Source: Candidatus Bathyarchaeota archaeon
Lineage (GTDB): Archaea; Thermoproteota; Bathyarchaeia; 40CM-2-53-6; RBG-13-38-9
Direction of reading: 5' to 3'
Assembly: GCA_018396565.1 (NCBI GenBank)
Contig: JAGTQO010000017.1
Span: 1 to 12,077 of the forward strand
Length of the DNA stretch: 12,077 nt
Numbering within the stretch: the first letter of the stretch is position 1; every line of letters begins with the position of its first letter. Made by a program: the position numbers and the translations under genes. Positions 6,087-12,077 of the stretch are shown here, piece after piece. The notes below the pieces were generated by a model. The model ran no database searches. It saw only the letters and a program-made list of their open reading frames with translations, and was not told the DNA's origin.

Positions 6087-6902
6087 CTATATAAATGCAT
6101 CCTTTAGAGCACTCCAGCATCCACATTCTGCTCTATCAGGAATTTTAGGAATAACGGCTGCGAAGAGCTTCTTAGCCTTATCTACATTTGCCTTCATGAC
6201 CCTCACAACCTCATCGACACTTACAGGCTTAGCCGCCCAGACATCATAGTCCGTGACGAGCGCTATAGAGCCATAGCAGATCTCAGCCTCCCTAGCAAGC
6301 ACACACTCTGGAAAGACCGTCATACCAACGACATCTGCACCCCACTGTCTGAAGAGGTTACTTTCAGCCCTTGTTGAAAATCTCGGGCCCTCTACGCAAA
6401 CATAGGTTCCACCATCATGAACTGGCAAGCCCAGAGACAACCCCTCCTGAACCAATAATCTTCCAAGCTCGGGACAGAATGGGTCAGCTGATGAGATGTG
6501 GCAGACCTTACCACCGTCATAAAATGTGCTAGACCTCAATTTTGTCCTATCGATGAACTGGTTTAACACAAGAATATCTCCAGGCTTATGCCTCTCCTGG
6601 AGCGAGCCGCATGCATTTGAGGATAAGATACGTTTGACACCTAGGCTTCTGAGAGCCCAGATGTTCGCCCTGTAATTTATAGCATGTGGAGGAATCTGGT
6701 GGCCTCTTCCATGGCGCGGAAGAAACGCAACTTTCCTACCCATATAGTTTCCAACAGTTATCAGGTCACTAGTCCTACCGTACGGGGTATAAACCTTAAT
6801 CTCTTTGGAATCCTCAAGAAGGTCTTGATCGTAGAGGCCCGACCCGCCTATTATAGCTATTTCAGCATTATCTTTCATAGTTTTAACTTGAGGCTGGCTC
6901 AC
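6087..6902 (-). CDS. mtnP: S-methyl-5'-thioadenosine phosphorylase
   Basis: A PNP/MTAP-family phosphorylase that splits methylthioadenosine with phosphate into adenine and methylthioribose-1-phosphate, salvaging the by-product of polyamine synthesis. The 271 residues include the phosphate site GGSGLYD (19-25), LPRHGRGH (61-68), the VEGPRFSTRAE loop (170-180), GMT (193-195) and VTDYDVW (216-222). The two aspartates D218 and D220 are the residues that favour 6-aminopurines, which argues against a plain inosine/guanosine or methylthioinosine enzyme, though archaeal members can be broad. C260-G-C262 near the C-terminus matches the CXC motif reported in thermophilic archaeal homologues. The start is GTG at 6902, with no separate ribosome-binding site but a TATA box about 30 bases away; ATG at 6878 (residue 9) is the alternative, leaving MKDNAEIAIIGGSG. 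Confidence 0.95.
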   Translation of the reverse strand: MSQPQVKTMKDNAEIAIIGGSGLYDQDLLEDSKEIKVYTPYGRTSDLITVGNYMGRKVAFLPRHGRGHQIPPHAINYRANIWALRSLGVKRILSSNACGSLQERHKPGDILVLNQFIDRTKLRSSTFYDGGKVCHISSADPFCPELGRLLVQEGLSLGLPVHDGGTYVCVEGPRFSTRAESNLFRQWGADVVGMTVFPECVLAREAEICYGSIALVTDYDVWAAKPVSVDEVVRVMKANVDKAKKLFAAVIPKIPDRAECGCWSALKDAFI

Positions 6903-6930
6903 CTTTAAAATTTGAGTTAAATCTCAGGAG

Positions 6931-6938
6931 TATATATG
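6931..6938 (-). promoter_or_regulatory. Candidate TATA box of mtnP
   Basis: CATATATA on the minus strand, centred about 32 bases before the GTG start. Transcription would begin near 6908, giving a leader of only a few bases, which agrees with the lack of a Shine-Dalgarno sequence. The element is nearly symmetric and could also be read toward the plus strand, where it would place a transcript start near 6960, ahead of the HMG-CoA synthase gene. Confidence 0.5.
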
Positions 6939-7051
6939 CTTGCTTCAATATGCAACGGCCGGATTCTCATGGACAGCACACTTTTATCCACATTGATATA
7001 GGTAATATAGGAGACCGAGACTGCGTGTCCAGTAGAAAGGGCGTTAAGAAA

Positions 7052-8578
7052 ATGAGGAACGAAAAGGTCGGAATAGTAGGCTACGGCGTATGTATACCCA
7101 TCGAAAGGATCAGAACGGAGGAGATAGTGAGAAGAAGAGAAATTGGGCGTAAAGACCTTGACGATTTCCTAGCAAAAATTAAGGATGGACTCCTCCTCAG
7201 ATACAAGTCCATAGCCAACTACTCCGAGGATACTACAACTATAGCAACCGAAGCTGCTGAGAACGCTATAAGGATGGCGCGCATCGACCCTAAGCTTATC
7301 AAATCAGTCGCCGTCGGGACCGAATCTAAACCATACGCTGTTGGCCTCACTGCTAGACATGTTGCTTCATTCACAGGTATTGGGCAGAATGTCTTCGTTG
7401 CAGATATAGAGGGGGCGTGTAATGCTGGTATGCAGGCTGTAAATTATGTTATGAGCCAGATAAAATCAGGTGTTGTCGACTATGGCATGGCGATCGGTTC
7501 AGACGTCTCCCAAGCACCAGTCAGGGATGCTTTAGAGTATAGTGCCGGAGCCGGTGCGGGAGCCTTTCTGCTAGGCAAAGACGATCTTCTAGCCAGCATA
7601 AAGGATATGGCGCCCTTCTCAAGTCTATTCCTCGACTTTTGGAGAAGGGAGGAGATGCCTTTCCCAAAACATTTCGGTAGGACGACTGTCGAAGCGTACA
7701 CAACCCATGTCGTCGGCGCAATGGAGGAGCTCCTGAGAAGACACCCCGACATGAAGATTTCAGACTTCGACTACATAACGTTCCATCAACCTTCGGGATA
7801 TATGCCCCTGAAGGTCTGTAAGACATTGGCCCAACAAGAGATTTCGGTAGGGTTTGACGAGAGTGTTAGAGACCGGTTGAGGCTGACTCAAGAGGATATT
7901 GAGAAGAAGGTCAAGCCTTGGTTGGTTGTGTTGGAGACCGGAAATACATATGCAGCGTCAACGCTCATAGCGATCTCTGCTATTTTGGACAAGGCAAGGC
8001 CTGGCGAAAATATCCTTGCGGTCTCTTACGGTTCAGGCGCATATACCATAGCTACTTGGCTTCGTGTGGAGAACGGTATAAGAAAGAGAGAGGGTTGTGG
8101 ACCTAAAGTTCAGGAATATTTGTCCAGACGGAGAGAGATAGACTTTCCCACCTATGTATCTTATCTTGCAGACCGTATACGTAGAGAGAAGAGGAGACTG
8201 ACATACCCAAGGGTTGTTGGAGAAGTTGAGGATACTGGCGACGGAAGTCTAGAGGTGTTGCTGTGCCTAGGATGCAACAGAGTATATTTCCCTATCAGAA
8301 ATAGATGCTTCCAATACGATTGTGAAGGTCCCTTAGAGAAGATTACCCTGCCGAGAAGGGCTAGGCTCATAAGGATTATAGACCTTCCAATAAAGCAAAG
8401 GAGAATCTTCGACATAACTGTGATGAGGGGAGGTTACGTTTACATAGTCGATTCTGAACCTAACGAGTTGAAGCCTGGTGTTGAACTCGAGCCGGTCATA
8501 AGGAGACTGAACTATGAGGGGAGTGACGGCTTGATAATATATGGACCTTGCTACAGGCCGATGTTCAGAAGGTCTTAA
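7052..8578 (+). CDS. Hydroxymethylglutaryl-CoA synthase fused to a DUF35 (zinc ribbon-OB) domain
   Basis: The first part (residues 1 to about 380) is archaeal HMG-CoA synthase, which condenses acetyl-CoA and acetoacetyl-CoA in the mevalonate route to isoprenoid lipids. It shows VGIVGYGVCIP at the start, the general-base Glu in VGTES (E91), the nucleophile C123 in GACNAG, FHQPSGYMP (H245), GNTYAAST (N298) and YGSGAY (326-331). Residues about 387-508 are a DUF35 domain: zinc ribbon C405-x2-C408-x10-C419-x4-C424 with YFPIRN between the pairs, then an OB-like region ending in YRPMFR. In characterised archaea DUF35 is a separate protein that bridges thiolase and HMG-CoA synthase; here it is one chain. 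The open frame reaches back to ATG 6950, but MRNEKVGIVGYG at 7052 matches the family start. GTG at 7025 with GGAG at 7010-7013 is a second candidate. No thiolase gene is adjacent. Confidence 0.93.
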   Translation: MRNEKVGIVGYGVCIPIERIRTEEIVRRREIGRKDLDDFLAKIKDGLLLRYKSIANYSEDTTTIATEAAENAIRMARIDPKLIKSVAVGTESKPYAVGLTARHVASFTGIGQNVFVADIEGACNAGMQAVNYVMSQIKSGVVDYGMAIGSDVSQAPVRDALEYSAGAGAGAFLLGKDDLLASIKDMAPFSSLFLDFWRREEMPFPKHFGRTTVEAYTTHVVGAMEELLRRHPDMKISDFDYITFHQPSGYMPLKVCKTLAQQEISVGFDESVRDRLRLTQEDIEKKVKPWLVVLETGNTYAASTLIAISAILDKARPGENILAVSYGSGAYTIATWLRVENGIRKREGCGPKVQEYLSRRREIDFPTYVSYLADRIRREKRRLTYPRVVGEVEDTGDGSLEVLLCLGCNRVYFPIRNRCFQYDCEGPLEKITLPRRARLIRIIDLPIKQRRIFDITVMRGGYVYIVDSEPNELKPGVELEPVIRRLNYEGSDGLIIYGPCYRPMFRRS

Positions 8579-8614
8579 GTCAGATTCTTGGAGGTCCACT
8601 CAGAGTCTCTCTTT

Positions 8615-9166
8615 TCATGCTTTGAACCATCTGAAGACTAAATATTTAACCCTGCCAGACTTTTTGTCGGGTGTAGCTATAATAAACTGTTTCCTCACAG
8701 TTGTGGCAAGTCTACCAGCCCTGACTATCTCGAAAGTGCTCATCTTCTCCATTCGCTTCTTTACTGAAATGATGAATGGGGCGTGATCGATGCCTGGGCC
8801 ATGCTCATAGACCGCAAAGTCTGCTCCAAATTTTATCCCTGGGGTGACGACATACCCTTTATCCCTTAAGTCCTTATAGACAATGTAGCCTTCCTCAAAG
8901 TCTTTGTATGTTTCACATGCAATTTTGAGGAGCTTCTTTCTTGAAACCTCCCTTCCAGTCTCCTCATCAAGAACTTTTATAGCGTCCTTGTTGGATAGGT
9001 ATATTCCTTCCATCAGGTCTAGCATTAGGGGTGAGTCGAAGCTCTGGTTGGGCTTTGGCTTCGGAATTCCTACAGGCTTACCATAGAATCCTGACCTGTA
9101 TAGGTTCATTCCATCTTCAGAATTCCAGACAACCAACCTTGATCCCATAAGTTCAGCTTCAACCAT
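8615..9166 (-). CDS. endA: tRNA-splicing endonuclease EndA
   Basis: Archaeal endonuclease that cuts introns out of precursor tRNA at bulge-helix-bulge structures. The 183 residues are close to the short homotetrameric type. Residues 1-85 form the N-terminal domain. The catalytic C-terminal domain contains DKGYVVTPGIKFGADFAVY (102-120) and the triad Y120, H128 (in HGPGIDHAPF) and K159 (in TVRKQFI), so this is a catalytic subunit. Whether it works alone or pairs with a second, non-catalytic subunit as in many Crenarchaeota cannot be told here. The start is ATG at 9166, only 14 bases after the stop of the DUF47 gene; GTGAT upstream may act as a weak ribosome-binding site. It is the last gene of the minus-strand run and converges with the HMG-CoA synthase gene, 36 bases away. 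Confidence 0.96.
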   Translation of the reverse strand: MVEAELMGSRLVVWNSEDGMNLYRSGFYGKPVGIPKPKPNQSFDSPLMLDLMEGIYLSNKDAIKVLDEETGREVSRKKLLKIACETYKDFEEGYIVYKDLRDKGYVVTPGIKFGADFAVYEHGPGIDHAPFIISVKKRMEKMSTFEIVRAGRLATTVRKQFIIATPDKKSGRVKYLVFRWFKA

Positions 9167-9180
9167 TTCAAATCACGGGC

Positions 9181-9888
9181 CTAACCGGTTATTGCGAGTA
9201 CCCTTATCTGGTCGAGCGCATCTATTGTGAGATCCGCCATACTCTCCAGCCTCTCAATTACATCTTTCATCACAAGTATCTTCGATACCTCTCCTTTACT
9301 CGTAAGAACATCGATGTCTAATGTTCTGTAGGTTGAATCGATCTTTCTCTCAATCTCCTCTACTGAGGAGGCCATCTCAATAGCCTTGCCAGGATTGAAT
9401 GTCAATGCCATGAGTGTCTCCTTCATTCTGGTGACCTCGTCAAGAATCAGACTTGCCAGTCGAGATATCTCTGACATGATTTTCTTATCTATGGATATTT
9501 TTCTTTCAATTGCGCTTGCAAGCCTGAAGCCTACACCCTCAGCAGTATCTGTGATCTCAGCGAGTCTAAAGGTCAATCTCAGGAAGTCTTCTCTACTTAT
9601 GAGGAGGGAGCCCAAAGACGCAACCTCACCAAGGAGAGTGGCCTTCAGCTTGTTCGACTGTTCCCTTATAGCCAGAATCTCTTTGTACTGGTCCTTGATC
9701 TTGTCGTTATCGCCTGTTGAGAGTGAGTCTATCATCAGAACTAGTTTCCTAACGATCTCAACCAGTACCCTTGCATTGTCTTGGCAGATGTTTAGGATTC
9801 TTCGGCGGGCTGTCGCTTCTGTCTCAAGTGGGAATGTCAACGGAACCACATATTCTACTAATAGAGAATTGTTAATTAAAGTATCCAT
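9181..9888 (-). CDS. DUF47/PhoU-divergent family protein
   Basis: A 235-residue, almost entirely helical protein of the PhoU-like DUF47 family (PhoU_div). It shows two similar halves expected of PhoU-type three-helix bundles, with the metal-binding type motifs EITDTAEGVGFRLA (111-124) and MKDVIERLESMADLTIDALDQI (207-228). Characterised or predicted relatives are usually encoded beside PiT-type phosphate transporters and are thought to control them. Here no transporter is nearby: the gene sits between glycyl-tRNA synthetase and endA. Its ATG at 9888 lies inside the end of glyS, a 17-base overlap in a different frame, without a clear ribosome-binding site, so translation is probably coupled to glyS. 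GTG at residue 14 would be a shorter alternative. No membrane segment is seen. Confidence 0.88.
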   Translation of the reverse strand: MDTLINNSLLVEYVVPLTFPLETEATARRRILNICQDNARVLVEIVRKLVLMIDSLSTGDNDKIKDQYKEILAIREQSNKLKATLLGEVASLGSLLISREDFLRLTFRLAEITDTAEGVGFRLASAIERKISIDKKIMSEISRLASLILDEVTRMKETLMALTFNPGKAIEMASSVEEIERKIDSTYRTLDIDVLTSKGEVSKILVMKDVIERLESMADLTIDALDQIRVLAITG

Positions 9889-11572
9889 GTAGGAAGCTGA
9901 GTAGGTTGCTCACTCCTATTCTTCTCTGCTCCCAGGTGTCTCTCTCCCTAACCGTTACACTGTCATCTTTCAGAGTATCATAGTCGACGGTGATGGCGAC
10001 TGGCACCCCTATTTCATCGGCTCTTGCATACCTTCTGCCTATGGAGCCGATTTCATCATAATACACGTCAAACCTATGTTCCATGAGGTCCAAGTATATT
10101 TCACGGGCCTTCGAAGTCAACTCATCCCTAGTCATCAACGGTAATACCACAGCCTGTATTGGAGCTATTTTCTTAGGTATCTTCAGGATTACCCGATCGT
10201 TCTTTGTAGAGTATGCATATTCCATTACTGCGTAGGTGAGCCTATCTGCTCCAAAGCTAGGCTCCACAACATGTGGAATTATTCTCTTTCCAGCATCTTT
10301 GACCTTAAATCTCTTAATGTTAAAGTGCCTTCTGAAGAACGTATATTTGCCCACTTTGAGGAAGCCTTTTTCAAGAAATTCCCTTTCAACCTCCTCAGGA
10401 TCCTTGGATTCGACTGTATGAACTACTTCAGCGTAATTTTCTCCAAAATCTTTCTTAATCTCTTCCATTACTGGGATCAAACGTTTCTCTTCGACCTCTA
10501 TTGGCTGGGTGTATGGCCTGAAGACCCTCATATCTACACCTGAATATTCCATGTGTCTTGAGATGTCGTATGATGTTCTGTATGCGTGCCCCGCTATCTC
10601 AGTCCAGCCCCACCTCTCCAGGTAGACTTCCTGATCGAAGGTTTGGGCGGAGTAGTGGGCGCGTTCAGTGGGGAGTTTCTCCTCAAACCTCTGCTTCTCC
10701 ATAGGGATGCCGAGTTGACTTACAAAGTCATGGGACAAAGCCATAAAGTAAGCCATCCACTCCATCAAGATAATCTTCTTATCGATCGCCTCCCTTATAG
10801 TCAGTTGAATAGGCTTCTCCGACCTCTTTCCTTCACTCTGAATTGGAATAATCCTGATCTCCGTATCTTCTACTTTTGAGAGGAGGGGGCATGAAGGTTC
10901 CTCAGGGTCGAAGAAGAATTCAAATTCCATTATTGTGAATTCCCTCAATCTTATTGGTCCTTGACGTGGAGAGACTTCGTTTCTCATCGCTCTGCCAATT
11001 TGCCCTATAGCAATGGGAAACCTCCCCCTTCCAACCTCATATACCCTTTTGAAGTTTACGAATATTCCTTGTGCGGCCTCTGGCCTCCCATAACCGATGG
11101 CCTCGGCGTATGGTCCTATGGTTGTTTCAAACATCGTCTGTACATATTTCGGTTCAGAGAATTCGCCACGACATTCTGGGCAGGTTACACCTCTACTTCT
11201 CAACATGTTATCGAGCTCACTCAAACTCATGGACTCTGCCTCAGCCACCCCGGCCTCCGCTAGAACATGATCAACCCGGTACTTCCTTCCACATCCTTTA
11301 CATTCCACGACTGGGTCTTTGAAATGTTCGACATGGCCTGATGCTTCGAAGACTTTTCTTGGAGTAATGATGGGGGTCTCTATCTCTAAGAATTCATGTC
11401 GCCTAAGAAAGAAGTCTCTCCAACTATTCTCAATCTTTCTCTTGAGCGCCACACCTACTGGTCCAAAGTCTATGAAGCCACCTACCCCTCCATATATTTC
11501 GTATGAAGGCCAGAAGAATCCTCTCCTGCGGCCTAGCTCCATCACCTTCTCATACTTATCTGCTTTCTCCAT
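9872..11572 (-). CDS. glyS: Glycyl-tRNA synthetase, archaeal/eukaryotic dimeric type
   Basis: Class II aminoacyl-tRNA synthetase that charges tRNA-Gly with glycine at the cost of ATP, releasing pyrophosphate. From ATG 11572 it has 566 residues. It shows the N-terminal RRRGFFWPSYEIYGGVGGF (15-33), a zinc-binding insertion with C91-x2-C94 and C131-x2-C134, PEAAQGIFVNFKRV (164-177), motif 2 RNEVSPRQGPIRLREF (197-212), motif 3 EPSFGADRL (437-445) and the anticodon-binding domain from about 468 to 560. The open frame also has a TTG at 11602 adding ten residues (IFRAWSWLA region), but related proteins start close to MEKADKYEKVMELGRRRGF, and the TTG has no ribosome-binding site. It follows the HAD gene by about 60 bases and overlaps the DUF47 gene by 17 bases, so it looks like the head of a glyS-DUF47-endA operon. 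Confidence 0.98.
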   Translation of the reverse strand: MEKADKYEKVMELGRRRGFFWPSYEIYGGVGGFIDFGPVGVALKRKIENSWRDFFLRRHEFLEIETPIITPRKVFEASGHVEHFKDPVVECKGCGRKYRVDHVLAEAGVAEAESMSLSELDNMLRSRGVTCPECRGEFSEPKYVQTMFETTIGPYAEAIGYGRPEAAQGIFVNFKRVYEVGRGRFPIAIGQIGRAMRNEVSPRQGPIRLREFTIMEFEFFFDPEEPSCPLLSKVEDTEIRIIPIQSEGKRSEKPIQLTIREAIDKKIILMEWMAYFMALSHDFVSQLGIPMEKQRFEEKLPTERAHYSAQTFDQEVYLERWGWTEIAGHAYRTSYDISRHMEYSGVDMRVFRPYTQPIEVEEKRLIPVMEEIKKDFGENYAEVVHTVESKDPEEVEREFLEKGFLKVGKYTFFRRHFNIKRFKVKDAGKRIIPHVVEPSFGADRLTYAVMEYAYSTKNDRVILKIPKKIAPIQAVVLPLMTRDELTSKAREIYLDLMEHRFDVYYDEIGSIGRRYARADEIGVPVAITVDYDTLKDDSVTVRERDTWEQRRIGVSNLLSFLHGYFN

Positions 11573-11604
11573 TGCAAGCCACGACCAGGCCCTAAATATC
11601 AACG

Positions 11605-11635
11605 AAGACTTTAGAAAGTCAAGTTAGAAAGTCTT
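11605..11635. repeat. Compact direct and inverted repeats before glyS
   Basis: Three copies of AAAGTC or its complement lie in 31 bases. TTAGAAAGTC occurs at 11611-11620 and again at 11624-11633 (exact 10-base direct repeat, 13-base period). AAGACTTT (11605-11612) and AAAGTCTT (11628-11635) are an exact 8-base inverted repeat, and GACTTTAGAAAGTC (11607-11620) is a shorter dyad. The element starts at the stop codon of the upstream HAD gene and ends just before a TATA-like GATATTTA (minus strand, 11593-11600). It could be an operator for glyS or a hairpin terminator for the HAD gene. Confidence 0.5.
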
Positions 11636-12077
11636 TAATGAACTTGCCTATCAACCATACTCAGGATCTCTTCGAGTCTCTCAGGGAGTTCAGCAACACT
11701 ATTAATTATAAGGTCTGGGTGTCTTGACTTAGTCTCTTCTGTGAATATGCCGGTCACAACAGCCACGGACATGGCGCCGACGCTTTTTGCGGCATCGATG
11801 TCGGTGGGCATGTCTCCGACAAGGACACATCTCTTGACAGGAATGTTCAGAAGCTTAGCCGCCAACTTTACCTGTTCAGGCGATGGTTTGAAGCTTTTCG
11901 CATCATCCCTTGTTACAATAGCGTCAAAATGAGTTAAGATCCCGAGGTTACGAATCTTACTTACAGCATCCCTCCTACTCCTGGATGTTACCAAGGCCAA
12001 CATGACATTCGGTCTTTTACGGAGTTTCTCTATGGCTTCAACAGCCCCGCCGACTGGGGGATGCGGTAAGTAAGAGT
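11635..12077 (-). CDS. HAD-family phosphatase, phosphoglycolate phosphatase-like (5' end outside window)
   Basis: The C-terminal part of a Gph-type HAD hydrolase. The frame stays open past the ATG at 12003 to the window edge (upstream codons read SYLPHPPVGGAVEAIEKLRK, the usual helix before motif II), so the true start and the nucleophile DxDGT are outside. Visible are motif II in LALVTSRSR, the motif III lysine in SFKPSPEQV and motif IV in VLVGDMPTDIDAAKSVG, ending with a short tail (SMVDRQVH). Members dephosphorylate small metabolites such as 2-phosphoglycolate or serve as pyrophosphatases; the substrate is not evident. It precedes glyS on the same strand, but a repeat structure and a TATA-like element in between suggest glyS may have its own promoter. 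Confidence 0.9.
   Translation of the reverse strand, partial: SYLPHPPVGGAVEAIEKLRKRPNVMLALVTSRSRRDAVSKIRNLGILTHFDAIVTRDDAKSFKPSPEQVKLAAKLLNIPVKRCVLVGDMPTDIDAAKSVGAMSVAVVTGIFTEETKSRHPDLIINSVAELPERLEEILSMVDRQVH

Noticed and set aside
6950..7051. N-terminal extension of HMG-CoA synthase starting at ATG 6950
   Set aside because: The 34 extra residues do not resemble the family N-terminus, the segment contains TATA-like sequence, and the likely plus-strand transcript start lies downstream of 6950.
8421..8457. GTGATGA followed by CTGA, resembling C and D boxes of an archaeal guide RNA
   Set aside because: It lies inside the conserved DUF35 coding region, lacks the internal D' and C' boxes and a closing stem, and such short motifs arise by chance.
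9386..9892. 168-codon plus-strand open frame opposite the DUF47 gene
   Set aside because: It mirrors the DUF47 coding strand, has no family features, and the minus-strand protein is clearly the real one. The same holds for the long frames opposite hppA, the first HAD gene and glyS.
11573..11602. Ten-residue extension of glycyl-tRNA synthetase from a TTG
   Set aside because: There is no ribosome-binding site, the family usually starts near the ATG at 11572, and the stretch carries a TATA-like sequence.
1..12077. A new defence, mobile or multi-gene system
   Set aside because: No transposase, integrase, nuclease-ATPase pair, toxin-antitoxin pair or repeat array is present. The genes are ordinary archaeal metabolic and tRNA genes with a few small unknowns.

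Overview
The window looks like chromosomal DNA from an archaeon, most likely an uncultured member of the TACK/Bathyarchaeia-like lineages. The domain is well supported: an archaeal/eukaryotic-type glycyl-tRNA synthetase, tRNA-splicing endonuclease EndA, archaeal-type TrmI, archaeal HMG-CoA synthase with a DUF35 domain, short TATA-like boxes, and frequent TTG/GTG starts (at least six genes). The exact phylum is only a guess. Nearly all of the window is housekeeping genes. I see no mobile element, CRISPR array, rRNA or tRNA, and no defence or secretion cassette. No gap between genes reaches 300 bases.

Layout. (a) 1-2088, plus strand: the 3' part of a SerB-like HAD phosphatase, a small two-helix membrane protein, tRNA m1A methyltransferase TrmI, and a small zinc-finger protein. 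The last three are packed tightly enough to be one operon. (b) 2096-5501, minus strand: a small eight-cysteine protein of unknown function, a potassium-independent-type membrane pyrophosphatase (hppA) and a purine-type phosphoribosyltransferase. (c) 5687-6022, plus strand: a PRC-barrel/zinc-ribbon protein, divergent from the phosphoribosyltransferase across a promoter region with a perfect inverted repeat. (d) 6087-6902, minus strand: methylthioadenosine phosphorylase. (e) 7052-8578, plus strand: HMG-CoA synthase carrying a C-terminal DUF35 zinc-ribbon/OB domain. (f) 8615-12077, minus strand: a run of EndA, a DUF47/PhoU-like protein, glycyl-tRNA synthetase and the 3' part of a Gph-like HAD phosphatase.

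How the genes relate. Three enzymes act on tRNA (TrmI, EndA, GlyRS). EndA and GlyRS lie in one apparent operon with the DUF47 gene between them. The phosphoribosyltransferase and glycyl-tRNA synthetase release pyrophosphate, which the membrane pyrophosphatase can hydrolyse to energise the membrane. MTA phosphorylase salvages the by-product of polyamine synthesis. HMG-CoA synthase feeds the mevalonate route to archaeal lipids.

No complete new system is evident. The points most worth a second look are the HMG-CoA synthase-DUF35 single-chain fusion, the unknown eight-cysteine protein, the zinc finger coupled to trmI, the GlyRS-DUF47-EndA operon, and two compact repeat structures in probable promoter regions.
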